Positions 17,866 to 26,079 of a stretch of DNA of 64,000 nt are shown here, one piece after another. The notes under the pieces were generated by a model. It did not search any database. It saw only the letters and a program-made list of their open reading frames with translations, and was not told where the DNA came from. Both the position numbers and the translations under genes were made by a program. The DNA is from Pseudomonas sp. TH15 (GTDB lineage: Bacteria > Pseudomonadota > Gammaproteobacteria > Pseudomonadales > Pseudomonadaceae): contig NZ_JAEKEL010000001.1 in assembly GCF_016651105.1 (NCBI RefSeq), forward strand, positions 4,330,001 to 4,394,000, read 5' to 3'. How positions within the stretch are numbered: the stretch's first letter is position 1; each line of letters starts with the position of its first letter.

Positions 17866-18810
17866 TTACTGAGCAGCGCCAATGGATTTTTCCGCGAGTG
17901 GCGTCATCCCGAGAAACGGGCTGGCCTCAACATAGCGCATGGCGGACTTCATATCCTTCCAGCCCACGTAACTCATCAACGACTTCAAATCCCAACCGCT
18001 CTGGTGAGCCCAGGTCGCAAAGCCGCGCCGCAAGGAGTGGCTGGTGTAGTGCTCGGCGGGGATGCCGGCACGCTCCAGCGCCTGGCGCAGTAATGGAATC
18101 ACGCTGTTGGCGTGCAAGCCCTCCTCGCTCAAGTTGCCCCAACGGTCAATGCCACGGAACACCGGCCCACGGACCAACGCGGCTTCGGTGATCCAGTCGA
18201 TGTAGGCCTGCACCGGGCACAAACGCTGCAACGCCGGGGTCTGGAAAGTCTTGCCGAGGTTTTCCCGATCGCTCTTGCTGCGCGGCAGATAGAGCGTGAT
18301 ACCCGACTGAGCGATGGCTTTCACGTGTTCGATCTGCAAGCGGCACAGCTCATCACTGCGAAAGCCACGCCAGAAGCCCAGCAGGATCAGCGCCATGTCG
18401 CGCCTCGCTCTTAGCAACCCGGGTTGATCACCGTCAGCACGGGCGGTTTGCGCTTCCTGCTCAAGCCAGGCCACCACTTGCTCCAAGTGTTGAAGCTGCA
18501 ACGGCTCGGCCTGTTTCTCTTGCGCCGGGTGCAACGCGCGAATGCCCTTGAACACCTGACGCACCACCGGCGCCTTGGTCGGATCGGCAAAGCCCTGGCT
18601 GTTGTGCCATTGCGCCAATGCCGAGAGGCGCAGCTTCAGGGTATTGATCGACAACAGGCCTGCATGCGCGACGAGATAGCGCGCAACGCTGTCGCTGGTC
18701 GCCGGCAGGAACCCGCCCCAACTGACTTCGAAGTGCTCGATTGCCGCCCGGTAGCTACGACGAGTGTTGTCGCGGGTGGCGGCTTGCAGGTAGCGATCCA
18801 GATCGGTCAT
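17866..18810 (-). CDS. tyrosine recombinase / site-specific integrase (chromosomal)
   Basis: A 314-residue recombinase. The N-terminal SAM-like core-binding domain (about 1-95, DNTRRSYRAAIEHFEVSWGG) precedes the catalytic domain, which has Arg151 (GFRSDEL), Lys179 (RSKSD), His258-x-x-Arg261 (TSHSLRRGF), Trp284 in the second His position (YVGWKD) and nucleophile Tyr293 (MRYVE). All catalytic residues are present, so it is probably active. It is not next to any tRNA or att-like duplication; instead it is divergent from a KfrA-like gene, 176 bases away, with ahpC downstream. Its target is unknown: it could be a housekeeping recombinase or a domesticated integrase. RBS GAGAAAA precedes the ATG. 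Confidence 0.92.
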   Translation of the reverse strand: MTDLDRYLQAATRDNTRRSYRAAIEHFEVSWGGFLPATSDSVARYLVAHAGLLSINTLKLRLSALAQWHNSQGFADPTKAPVVRQVFKGIRALHPAQEKQAEPLQLQHLEQVVAWLEQEAQTARADGDQPGLLRARRDMALILLGFWRGFRSDELCRLQIEHVKAIAQSGITLYLPRSKSDRENLGKTFQTPALQRLCPVQAYIDWITEAALVRGPVFRGIDRWGNLSEEGLHANSVIPLLRQALERAGIPAEHYTSHSLRRGFATWAHQSGWDLKSLMSYVGWKDMKSAMRYVEASPFLGMTPLAEKSIGAAQ

Positions 18811-18911
18811 GGGCTGTTTTCTCGCAGGTGTACTGATTCAGTGATCAAAAAGCAATTTAATCATCTGGCATTGGGTAATACCAGTATATCCCGCTTGTTA
18901 ATAATCAAGCA

Positions 18912-18963
18912 TTTAACTTTATTTTCAGCGTGGTACACTGCGTACTTTAGTGGCATGTACCAC
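18912..18963 (+). promoter_or_regulatory. promoter with palindromic operator upstream of the kfrA-like gene
   Basis: A candidate -35 TTTAAC (18912-18917) and -10 TACACT (18934-18939) are 16 bases apart. The -10 lies within an inverted repeat with 8-base arms GTGGTACA (18930-18937) and TGTACCAC (18956-18963), spacer 18. KfrA proteins bind palindromes over their own promoter, so this is a reasonable autoregulatory operator; binding is inferred. Confidence 0.55.
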
Positions 18964-18986
18964 AGTACGAAATCGTAGGAGAACTC

Positions 18987-19997
18987 ATGGCTCGTGGCGG
19001 TGTAAATAAAGCAGTGGTGCAAGCGGCACGTTTGGCGATCCTCGCCCGTGGCGAAAACCCAAGCATCGACGCAGTACGGATCGAGATGGGCAATACAGGC
19101 TCGAAAACCACAATTCATCGCTATCTAAAGGAGCTGGATGCCGGCCCGGAGCGTGCTGAAGAGACGTCCGAACCCATCGATGATGAGCTGGCAGGATTGG
19201 TTTCGCGCCTAGCGCAACGCCTGAAAGAGCAAGCGCAAGAACCCATCGACCAAGCGCGCGAGCAGTTTGAAGAGCAGCGTGACGCGCTCGAAACGCAGCT
19301 GCAGCAGACTCGCCAGGCACTGGAAAAGCTGGAACAGGAGCATGAGATTCAAGGCGCGGCGCTGGAGCGCGAATCCGAAGCACTGGGCAATACCCGCTCG
19401 ATGCTGCAGACCGAGCAGACCCGCAACGCCGGGCTGAATCAGGCGCTGTCCGATTTCGAGTTACGTTTGAAAGACAAGGACGAGCAGATCCGCTCCCTCG
19501 AAGAAAAACACCTGCACGCCCGCGATGCGCTTGAACACTATCGCAATGCCGTCAAGGAACAGCGCGAGCAGGAACAGCGCCGTCACGAAGGCCAGGTACA
19601 ACAAATTCAGATGGAATTGCGTCAGGCCCAGCAAAGCGCCCTCGTCCGCCAGGATGAGATCACGCAGTTGCACCGCGACAACGAACGCTTGCTGACCGAA
19701 AACCGCGGAACGCTGCGAGAGCTGAGCCTGTTGCAGGAGCAACTCAAGCAAGCCAACAGTCGGCAGGATCAACTGCTGGAGCAAGCCAACCGCGTCGACA
19801 GTGAACGCACCCTCCTCCAGGAACGCTTGCGCATTGCCCTGCTGGAAAGTCAGGCGCTCAAGCAGAACGTCGACGAGCAGTCGCAGATCAATCAGTCATT
19901 GGAAATCGAATTGGCGAAGACCCAGGCCAGCCTGGATGAAAGCGTGCGTCTGGCGGCGGTCGTTGCGACCGCGCCAGACACAGCGAAGGACGATTAA
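18987..19997 (+). CDS. KfrA-like DNA-binding protein with long coiled coil
   Basis: A 336-residue protein. The N-terminal helix-turn-helix-type domain (about 1-50: NKAVVQAARLAILARGENPS then GSKTTIHRYLKELD) matches the KfrA N-terminal domain of IncP and other plasmids. Residues about 60-320 are an almost unbroken Gln/Glu/Leu-rich coiled coil, giving an extended alpha-helical rod. KfrA proteins bind DNA and polymerise to help plasmid partitioning. Here the gene is chromosomal and divergent from a tyrosine recombinase. RBS GTAGGAG precedes the ATG. Its stop overlaps the stop of gorA on the other strand. Role unknown; it could organise or guard the recombinase locus. Confidence 0.88.
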   Translation: MARGGVNKAVVQAARLAILARGENPSIDAVRIEMGNTGSKTTIHRYLKELDAGPERAEETSEPIDDELAGLVSRLAQRLKEQAQEPIDQAREQFEEQRDALETQLQQTRQALEKLEQEHEIQGAALERESEALGNTRSMLQTEQTRNAGLNQALSDFELRLKDKDEQIRSLEEKHLHARDALEHYRNAVKEQREQEQRRHEGQVQQIQMELRQAQQSALVRQDEITQLHRDNERLLTENRGTLRELSLLQEQLKQANSRQDQLLEQANRVDSERTLLQERLRIALLESQALKQNVDEQSQINQSLEIELAKTQASLDESVRLAAVVATAPDTAKDD

Positions 19998-21352
19998 CTC
20001 GCGACCGGCGTACGCATGGTGACGAACTCTTCGGCGGCCGTTGGATGCACGCCGATGGTTTCGTCGAAGTCGCGCTTGGTGGCACCCGCCTTCAAGGCAA
20101 TTGCCAGACCCTGCACGATCTCGCCGGCGTCGGGGCCGACCATGTGGCAGCCCAGAACCTTGTCGGTCTTGGCGTCCACCACCAGCTTCATCAGCGTGCG
20201 TTCCTGACATTCAGTCAGGGTCAGCTTCATCGGCCGGAAACGGCTTTCATAGATCACCACATCGAGCCCGGCTTCCCGGGCTTCTTCTTCGCTCAGACCG
20301 ACGGTGCCGATGTTCGGCAAGCTGAACACGGCCGTCGGGATCATCTTGTAATCCACCGGGCGATACTGCTCTGGCTTGAACAAGCGTCGCGCAACAGCCA
20401 TGCCTTCGGCCAGCGCCACCGGAGTCAGTTGCACGCGACCGATCACATCACCCAACGCCAGAATCGACGGCTCGGCGGTCTGATACTGCTCATTCACTTC
20501 GACGAAACCTTTCTTGTCGAGTTTGACGCCGGTGTTCTCCAGCCCGAGGTTGTCCAGCATCGGACGTCGACCCGTGGCGTAGAACACGCAATCAGCCTCC
20601 AGTTCACGACCATCCTTGAGCGTCGCTTTCAGGCTGCCGTCGGCCTGCTTCTCGATGCGCTCGATGTCCGCGTTGAACTGCAAGTCCATGCCGCGCTTGG
20701 TGAGTTCTTCCTGCAAGTGCTTGCGCACCGCGCCATCGAAGCCGCGCAGGAACAGATCGCCGCGATACAACAACGTGGTCTCAGCACCCAGGCCGTGGAA
20801 GATCCCGGCGAATTCCACCGCGATGTAACCGCCACCCACCACCAGAACGCGCTTTGGCAGTTCCTTGAGGAAGAACGCCTGATTGGAACTGATTGCGTGC
20901 TCGTGTCCCGGAATCTCCGGAATTTGCGGCCAGCCGCCGGTAGCAATCAGGATGTGTTCGGCGGTGTGGCGTTCGCCGTTGATCTCGACGGTATGCGGGT
21001 CGACGATCTTGGCGTGCCCCTCATGCAAGGTCACGCCGCTGTTGACCAGCAGGTTGCGATAGATGCCGTTCAGGCGATTGATCTCGCGGTCCTTGTTGGC
21101 GATCAACGTCGCCCAATCGAACTTCGCCTCGCCAGGCGTCCAGCCGAAACCGGAAGACTGCTCGAAGTCTTCGGCGAAGTGTGCGCCGTAGACCAGCAGT
21201 TTTTTCGGCACGCAGCCGACGTTCACACAGGTGCCACCCAAGTAGCGGCTTTCAGCCACGGCGACTTTTGCGCCAAAACCGGCTGAAAATCGCGCCGCAC
21301 GCACGCCGCCTGAACCGGCACCAATCACATAAAGGTCAAAATCGTAGGCCAT
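19994..21352 (-). CDS. gorA: glutathione-disulfide reductase
   Basis: A 452-residue NADPH-dependent flavoenzyme. FAD motif IGAGSGGVRAARFSA (about 10-24), redox disulphide GGTCVNVGCVPKK (about 39-51), NADPH motif VVGGGYIAVEFAGIF, and the C-terminal catalytic His/Glu segment GVHPTAAEEF, contributed across the dimer. Length and order are standard. It reduces GSSG to GSH in the cytosol. The gene follows galU on the same strand but is separated by a terminator, so it probably has its own promoter in 21353-21433. Its 3' end overlaps that of the convergent kfrA-like gene by four bases. Confidence 0.98.
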   Translation of the reverse strand: MAYDFDLYVIGAGSGGVRAARFSAGFGAKVAVAESRYLGGTCVNVGCVPKKLLVYGAHFAEDFEQSSGFGWTPGEAKFDWATLIANKDREINRLNGIYRNLLVNSGVTLHEGHAKIVDPHTVEINGERHTAEHILIATGGWPQIPEIPGHEHAISSNQAFFLKELPKRVLVVGGGYIAVEFAGIFHGLGAETTLLYRGDLFLRGFDGAVRKHLQEELTKRGMDLQFNADIERIEKQADGSLKATLKDGRELEADCVFYATGRRPMLDNLGLENTGVKLDKKGFVEVNEQYQTAEPSILALGDVIGRVQLTPVALAEGMAVARRLFKPEQYRPVDYKMIPTAVFSLPNIGTVGLSEEEAREAGLDVVIYESRFRPMKLTLTECQERTLMKLVVDAKTDKVLGCHMVGPDAGEIVQGLAIALKAGATKRDFDETIGVHPTAAEEFVTMRTPVAS

Positions 21353-21433
21353 TTCTATCTCCTCGGCAGGCCATCAGCATACCCGCAGACGCCCGCTGGG
21401 CAAGCACTGCAAACAATATGGGGCCGGAAAATG

Positions 21434-21456
21434 AAAAAGCCACCCGAAGGTGGCTT
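21434..21456 (-). terminator. galU terminator
   Basis: Minus-strand stem AAGCCACC TTCG GGTGGCTT followed by T5; a stable UUCG-type loop, 30 bases past the galU stop. Confidence 0.9.
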
Positions 21457-21483
21457 TCTCAGTACAAGTCGGGTCAGGCGCTA

Positions 21484-22323
21484 TTAGTAAGCCTTGCCAG
21501 TCTTGTAGAAGTTCTCGAAGCAGAAGTTGGTCGCTTCGATGTAGCCTTCAGCGCCACCGCAGTCAAAACGCTTGCCTTTGAACTTGTAGGCGATCACGCA
21601 ACCGTTCTGCGCCTGCTTCATCAGGGCGTCGGTGATCTGGATCTCGCCGCCCTTGCCTGGCTCGGTTTGCTTGATCAGGTCGAAGATGTCCGGCGTCAGG
21701 ATGTAACGACCGATGATTGCCAGGTTCGACGGTGCATCTTCAGGCGCTGGTTTTTCAACCATGTTGCGTACGCGGTACAGATCGTCACCGATCAGGTCGC
21801 CAGCGATGACGCCGTACTTGTTGGTTTCCTGCGGGTCGACTTCCTGGATCGCGATGATCGAGCAGCGGTACTGTTTGTACAGCTTGACCATCTGGGTCAG
21901 TACGCCGTCGCCTTCGAGGTTTACGCACAAGTCATCCGCCAGCACCACAGCGAACGGTTCGTCGCCGATCAGCGGACGACCGGTCAGGATCGCGTGACCC
22001 AGGCCCTTCATTTCAGTCTGGCGCGTGTAGGAGAACGAGCAGTTGTCGAGCAACTTGCGGATACCGACCAGGTACTTTTCCTTGTCAGTGCCTTTGATCT
22101 GGTTTTCCAGCTCGTAGCTGATATCGAAGTGGTCTTCCAGAGCGCGCTTGCCACGACCGGTCACGATGGAGATTTCGGTCAAGCCTGCGTCCAGTGCTTC
22201 TTCGACGCCGTACTGGATCAGTGGCTTGTTTACCACCGGCAGCATTTCTTTGGGCATGGCTTTAGTCGCTGGCAGGAAGCGAGTACCGTAACCGGCTGCT
22301 GGGAACAAGCATTTCTTGATCAT
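21484..22323 (-). CDS. galU: UTP--glucose-1-phosphate uridylyltransferase
   Basis: A 279-residue nucleotidyltransferase making UDP-glucose for LPS core, exopolysaccharide and glucan synthesis. The N-terminal loop FPAAGYGTRFLPATKAMPKE binds UTP; VVNKPLIQYGVEEA, VLADDLC and RFDCGGAEGYIEA are family signatures. Start and length are typical of Pseudomonas GalU. The 260 bases upstream (22324-22583) hold no gene and presumably its promoter. In Pseudomonas galU and gorA are often neighbours, as here. Confidence 0.98.
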   Translation of the reverse strand: MIKKCLFPAAGYGTRFLPATKAMPKEMLPVVNKPLIQYGVEEALDAGLTEISIVTGRGKRALEDHFDISYELENQIKGTDKEKYLVGIRKLLDNCSFSYTRQTEMKGLGHAILTGRPLIGDEPFAVVLADDLCVNLEGDGVLTQMVKLYKQYRCSIIAIQEVDPQETNKYGVIAGDLIGDDLYRVRNMVEKPAPEDAPSNLAIIGRYILTPDIFDLIKQTEPGKGGEIQITDALMKQAQNGCVIAYKFKGKRFDCGGAEGYIEATNFCFENFYKTGKAY

Positions 22324-22583
22324 ATAAGTCCTTGAAAGGGCTGTGTTGTACGAGTTTCGGCGCAGTCTAATCAGGCGGCGTGCACCTTACAATGCCCCGC
22401 ACTGGCTAACCGATGCCATCATAGAGAAATATTCTGGCGGATAGTTCCGTTGGTGCGTTCAGGCAGCGAAATCAGCTTAGCTCAAAGACGCCGAGAAACT
22501 ACTTCACCATACGCCGATCATCCCCCAATGCGAGCATTTGCCGGTATCATGGCACCTTTGAACCAGCGAATGAGACAGACTAG

Positions 22584-22769
22584 ATGGCCGTGGTAAAAAT
22601 CATCAACAGGTATGAGATCCGCAAGAAAGACGGCAAGTGGACGGTGACCACTACCAATGGCGAACACATGGCCGGGCCTTTCGACAGCGAACAAATGGCG
22701 ACTGATGTAGCGTCGGTGTTCACCGACACCCCGGCATCGCCGAAGCGCCGTGGCAAAGATCAGGACTGA
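22584..22769 (+). CDS. small conserved hypothetical protein
   Basis: A 61-residue protein starting MAVVKIINRYEIRKKDGKWT, with a beta-rich N-terminal half (KWTVTTTNGEHMAGPFDSEQ) and a basic C-terminal tail (SPKRRGKDQD). A GAGACAG ribosome site precedes the ATG and a strong terminator follows the stop, which supports a real single gene. No signal peptide or membrane segment. I do not recognise the family. Confidence 0.7.
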   Translation: MAVVKIINRYEIRKKDGKWTVTTTNGEHMAGPFDSEQMATDVASVFTDTPASPKRRGKDQD

Positions 22770-22788
22770 TCAGCTGCGAAACGCCTGG

Positions 22789-22815
22789 AGCCCTGCCCTT
22801 GTGCAGGGCTTTTTT
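22789..22815 (+). terminator. rho-independent terminator
   Basis: Stem AGCCCTGC / GCAGGGCT with a six-base loop and T6, just after the small gene ending at 22769. The stem resembles the mvaU terminator. Confidence 0.9.
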
Positions 22816-22906
22816 GTACCCGCGTGCAAACAAGTGGCCTATCGCTATAACCTTTTCAACGCGGCGCTGTCAGAGCGTCTAGTCCCCCTCGCTGAAGACC
22901 TACATC

Positions 22907-23194
22907 ATGAACCTGAACAAATTTCTGGCACTGATTGCGGTACTGGCGCTCACTGGCTGCGCCACATCAGAAAGCACTTACCTGAAAAACGGCGAGCAGG
23001 GCCTGAGCATCGACTGTTCCGGAGAAGCCAACTCCTGGGCCACCTGCTACGAAAAAGCCGATGACTCGTGTGCTGGCACCGGCTACCGAATCGTCAGCAC
23101 CAACGGCAGCCCCGCCACCAAGGAAAGCGACAAGACCCTGGGTGTGGATGTCGGCAACTTCAAGAACCGCAGCGTAGTGGTGGTCTGCAAGTAG
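22907..23194 (+). CDS. small lipoprotein of unknown function
   Basis: A 95-residue protein with a lipoprotein signal (MNLNKFLALIAVLALTGCAT): the lipobox LTGC places the lipidated Cys at about 18, with Ala next, suggesting outer-membrane sorting. The mature part has three further cysteines (LSIDCSGEANSWATCYEKAD, SCAGTGYRIV) and ends VVVVCK, so disulphides are likely. The pattern resembles small Pseudomonas cell-envelope lipoproteins, but I cannot name a family. Confidence 0.8.
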   Translation: MNLNKFLALIAVLALTGCATSESTYLKNGEQGLSIDCSGEANSWATCYEKADDSCAGTGYRIVSTNGSPATKESDKTLGVDVGNFKNRSVVVVCK

Positions 23195-23205
23195 GGCGCC
23201 CTGCC

Positions 23206-23436
23206 CTACATGTGGATTTCGGCAAATTTGATCCCGAGGCCGCGCACGGTCTCGATCAAATCGTCCAGGCGGGCGAACGATTCAACTTCATCGTTTTCAT
23301 CCACCAGAAAATAGCTGCGCCCGGCGCTCTTCTTGAAAAACACGATCCATTCCCCGGAATTGGCCGGGTTCTGAATAACGTGCGTGGCAGAGATATGGCC
23401 CTCTGCATGGCGTTCCCGTATTTGCTCGCGCTTCAT
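23206..23436 (-). CDS. conserved hypothetical protein, 76 residues
   Basis: Starts at 23436 (MKREQIRERHAEGHISATHV) seven bases after a GGAG site; a longer frame exists but lacks a ribosome site. It is a small soluble alpha/beta protein with no Cys, signal or membrane segment; the core WIVFFKKSAGRSYFLVDEND looks like a compact beta-hairpin domain. It converges with the lipoprotein ending at 23194. Function not recognised. Confidence 0.7.
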   Translation of the reverse strand: MKREQIRERHAEGHISATHVIQNPANSGEWIVFFKKSAGRSYFLVDENDEVESFARLDDLIETVRGLGIKFAEIHM

Positions 23437-23507
23437 GCGTGACTCCAGAAATGACAATGCCGCCAAAGCAACGCTTTGGCGGCATCAGGCTGACTGCCGA
23501 TAGTCCA

Positions 23508-23864
23508 TCAGCCGGAAATGCACGCGTTGGCGGCGCCCTGTACATCCTTAGGACGTACTGGCACGTTGGACATGCGCTCATGCAACTTGATGCTGCTGCC
23601 ACTGGAGCGTTCTTCGATATCGAAAACGGCCGCCGGACCCGAGGAAAATTTGCCGGGTACGATCACTCGCACACCGTCCTTGTGCGGCTCAAGCTGCAAG
23701 GCGCCACGGCTGGACGCCAGCTTCTCGACCAGGCACTGCGCGTACTCATGGGGCTTTTTGCCTGAGATCACACTCATGGTCGGCAGCGACTCGTTGATTT
23801 CTGCGACATTTGCACAACCACTCACCGCTAGCGCCAAAGGCAGGACCAGAACACCCCACTTCAT
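23508..23864 (-). CDS. putative lipoprotein, 118 residues
   Basis: The start at 23864 follows GGAGG by six bases and gives the lipoprotein signal MKWGVLVLPLALAVSGCANV with lipobox VSGC. The mature protein contains one internal Cys (YAQCLVEKL) and a C-terminal Cys (AANACISG), which may pair. The phage-side lipoprotein at 51180-51521 shares the general plan (lipobox, SVISGKKP versus TVSSAKTP, then one internal Cys and a C-terminal Cys), hinting at a common family. Function unknown; membrane-anchored in the periplasm. Confidence 0.78.
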   Translation of the reverse strand: MKWGVLVLPLALAVSGCANVAEINESLPTMSVISGKKPHEYAQCLVEKLASSRGALQLEPHKDGVRVIVPGKFSSGPAAVFDIEERSSGSSIKLHERMSNVPVRPKDVQGAANACISG

Positions 23865-24075
23865 ACAAAACCTCCGATAAAGACCCTCCGACAGCGTAAA
23901 TGCTGTTTTTCTCCGAGGCTCGTTGCTTTTATCGCTCATAGAATTCCGAATAACTGTTTTTAATTGTCAAACACGACGTCGACAGCCAGATAATAACCTG
24001 TTCGGGCTGATAAACTGCGCCCATTGCCCTGCTATCGTTTTGATTTTGTAGAAAAAGCCCTTCTGGAGGCGCCTC

Positions 24076-24381
24076 ATGAAATTTATCCACCAGCGCGAGC
24101 ACCTCAATGAGGACGACATTGTCGTCATCCAGTGCTCCCAAACCTGCAACATCCGCTTGATGAACGACGCCAACTTCCGCAGCTTCAAGAATGGCGGCCG
24201 CCACACTTATCACGGCGGAGCGTTCGACACCTTCCCGGCACGAATTACTGCACCGAGCACCGGTTTCTGGAACATCACCATCGACATGGTCAACAGCCGC
24301 AAGGCCATCAGCGTGACGCGCAAGCCGACCCTGACTCACTCAATCAAAATCGTCCGCCGTTCCAGCACAAAACTGAGCTGA
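24076..24381 (+). CDS. DUF1883-like protein
   Basis: A 101-residue protein beginning MKFIHQREHLNEDDIVVIQC, with the core NIRLMNDANFRSFKNGGRHT, YHGG and PARITAPSTGFWNITIDM. From memory this matches DUF1883, a small all-beta domain found alone or fused to TIR domains; its function is not established. A GGAGGCGCCTC ribosome site precedes the ATG. Another tiny gene starts 29 bases downstream on the same strand, so the two may be cotranscribed. Confidence 0.78.
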   Translation: MKFIHQREHLNEDDIVVIQCSQTCNIRLMNDANFRSFKNGGRHTYHGGAFDTFPARITAPSTGFWNITIDMVNSRKAISVTRKPTLTHSIKIVRRSSTKLS

Positions 24382-24409
24382 GTACGCCCATACACGTGAA
24401 CAGGCAGTC

Positions 24410-24583
24410 ATGACCGTGGCCCAAACGACCAAGTACGTCATCAAATACAAACTCAACGGCGAACGCCGCTTCGAGTTCGCGCAACTGGTAGACGGCACCG
24501 AGGCAGAAGCCAGGGCTGAGCTCGCCAAACTTCATGATGCACAAGACGTGATCAGCGATATTGCTGTCAGCAAAGCCCTGTAA
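24410..24583 (+). CDS. small hypothetical protein, 57 residues
   Basis: Reads MTVAQTTKYVIKYKLNGERR and ends AQDVISDIAVSKAL. It is 29 bases after the DUF1883-like gene with a weak AGGCAG ribosome site. The composition (beta strands then an alpha helix rich in Ala/Glu) and the spacing favour a real gene. Function unknown. Confidence 0.55.
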   Translation: MTVAQTTKYVIKYKLNGERRFEFAQLVDGTEAEARAELAKLHDAQDVISDIAVSKAL

Positions 24584-24594
24584 CACCCGCCAGG

Positions 24595-24638
24595 AATTCG
24601 ACCGCAAGCGGCGGAGTGTTCTGCCGCTACGCACTGCT
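24595..24638 (+). promoter_or_regulatory. candidate Ada box upstream of the oxygenase-alkB unit
   Basis: AAT (24595-24597), six bases, then GCAA (24604-24607): the A-box/B-box layout described for E. coli Ada (AAT-N6-GCAA). The extended block GACCGCAAG...CGGAGTGTT...CTGCT recurs upstream of ada at 26085-26120. Both blocks end 37-38 bases before the start codon. Binding by Ada is inferred. Confidence 0.65.
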
Positions 24639-24675
24639 CAGAATGACCACCTCGACCTTGAGTCAAGGAGTCAGC

Positions 24676-25386
24676 ATGTCGATGTCCCCTGCCCGGCTGG
24701 AAATGCTCGATTGGGCAAACCTGGAACAACAGTTGGATGAGCACGGCTGCGTTATCATTCGCTCGCTGCTGCTGGGCAAAAGCTGTGATCGCTTGAGTGC
24801 GTTGTATCCGCAGACCGAACCGTTTCGCTCGCAGGTCATCATGAGCCGTCACGGGTTCGGTCGTGGCGAATACAAATATTTCCGCTATCCATTGCCCGCT
24901 GCAGTTGAACGTCTGCGCACAGCCCTGTATCCACGCCTGGTGCCGTTGGCGAATCGCTGGTACGAGCACATGGACCTGCCGACCCGTTTCCCCGACAACC
25001 ACGAAGCGTTTCTCGAACGCTGCCATGCCGCCGGTCAGGAGCGGCCGACACCGTTGTTGCTGCAATACGGCCCTCAGGACTACAACTGCTTGCATCAGGA
25101 CCTGTACGGCGAACACGTTTTCCCACTGCAAGTGGCGATTCTGCTGTCAGAACCGGATGAAGACTTTACTGGCGGCGAGTTCGTGCTGACCGAGCAGCGC
25201 CCGCGCATGCAGTCGCGCCCTCAGGTAATCGGACTAAAGAAAGGTGACGGATTGATCTTTGCCGTCAACCAGCGCCCGGTCAAAGGCGTTCGCGGTTATT
25301 ACCGCGTGACCCTGCGCCACGGCGTCAGTCGCCTGCACAGCGGAAAACGGCATACCCTTGGAATCATCTTTCACGACGCTTCATGA
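24676..25386 (+). CDS. 2OG-Fe(II) oxygenase, cotranslated with alkB
   Basis: A 236-residue protein. The start at 24676 (MSMSPARLEMLDWANLEQQL) follows AAGGAG. The double-stranded beta-helix core carries the iron ligands His-x-Asp in YNCLHQDLYG and a distal His, either RVTLRHGVSR or GKRHTLGIIFHD, with a following Arg for 2-oxoglutarate. It resembles the prolyl-4-hydroxylase-like superfamily rather than AlkB itself. Its stop overlaps the alkB start (ATGA), indicating translational coupling, and a candidate Ada box precedes it, so a role in alkylation repair or RNA/protein dealkylation is plausible but unproven. Confidence 0.85.
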   Translation: MSMSPARLEMLDWANLEQQLDEHGCVIIRSLLLGKSCDRLSALYPQTEPFRSQVIMSRHGFGRGEYKYFRYPLPAAVERLRTALYPRLVPLANRWYEHMDLPTRFPDNHEAFLERCHAAGQERPTPLLLQYGPQDYNCLHQDLYGEHVFPLQVAILLSEPDEDFTGGEFVLTEQRPRMQSRPQVIGLKKGDGLIFAVNQRPVKGVRGYYRVTLRHGVSRLHSGKRHTLGIIFHDAS

Positions 25387-26057
25387 CGACCATGCAACCG
25401 AGCCATTTCGATTTGTTCGCCGACCACGAACCCGAGCAACAACCGCGCGCCGAGCAAATTGGCGATCAGTCGTGGCTGCTGCGCGGCTTTGCCCTGCCGG
25501 TGATCGAGCAACTGTTACCCGCGCTGGAGGCGATTTTGCTCGCAGCCCCCTTGCGTCACATGATGACGCCGGGCGGCTTCAGCATGTCGGTCGGCACCAG
25601 CAGTTGTGGGGCGCTGGGCTGGATTACAGATCGCAGCGGCTATCGCTATTCAAGTGTCGATCCACTGAGCGGATTACCCTGGCCGGCGTTGCCGCCGGTG
25701 TTTGCCGAGCTGGCACATTCGGCGGCGGCACGGGCAGGCTTTGCCGGATTCAACGCCGACTCCTGCCTGATAAACCGATACGTCCCTGGCGCCAAGATGT
25801 CCTTGCATCAAGACAAAGACGAAAAAGCCTACACAGCACCGATCGTTTCGCTGTCGCTTGGGTTACCGGCGATGTTTCTGTTTGGCGGATTCAATCGTAG
25901 CGACAAAAGCCAGCGTATTGCGCTGCTGCATGGCGATATGGTGATCTGGGGCGGGGTTGACCGCTTGCGCTTCCATGGCGTGTTGCCGATCAAGCAAGGT
26001 AGGCACCCGCGCCTTGGCGAACAGCGGATCAACCTGACTTTCCGCGTCGCAGGATAG
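25383..26057 (+). CDS. alkB: DNA oxidative demethylase AlkB
   Basis: A 224-residue Fe(II)/2-oxoglutarate dioxygenase that removes 1-methyladenine and 3-methylcytosine lesions by oxidation. The iron ligands are His142 and Asp144 (MSLHQDKDE) and His198 (RLRFHGVLP); Arg215 and Arg221 (GEQRINLTFR) bind 2-oxoglutarate and substrate. The nucleotide-recognition lid includes GYRYSSVDP, and the NRYVPGAKMSLHQD block is the AlkB signature. Start overlaps the previous stop by four bases. A 101-base gap containing a second Ada box leads to ada. Confidence 0.96.
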   Translation: MTTMQPSHFDLFADHEPEQQPRAEQIGDQSWLLRGFALPVIEQLLPALEAILLAAPLRHMMTPGGFSMSVGTSSCGALGWITDRSGYRYSSVDPLSGLPWPALPPVFAELAHSAAARAGFAGFNADSCLINRYVPGAKMSLHQDKDEKAYTAPIVSLSLGLPAMFLFGGFNRSDKSQRIALLHGDMVIWGGVDRLRFHGVLPIKQGRHPRLGEQRINLTFRVAG

Positions 26058-26079
26058 ATCGCAAAAGGATCACTGGCAG

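Noticed and set aside
17866..19997. Integrated plasmid suggested by the KfrA-like protein and recombinase
   Set aside because: No replication initiator, partition ATPase or conjugation gene nearby. The flanking genes (ahpC, gorA, galU) are core chromosomal genes.
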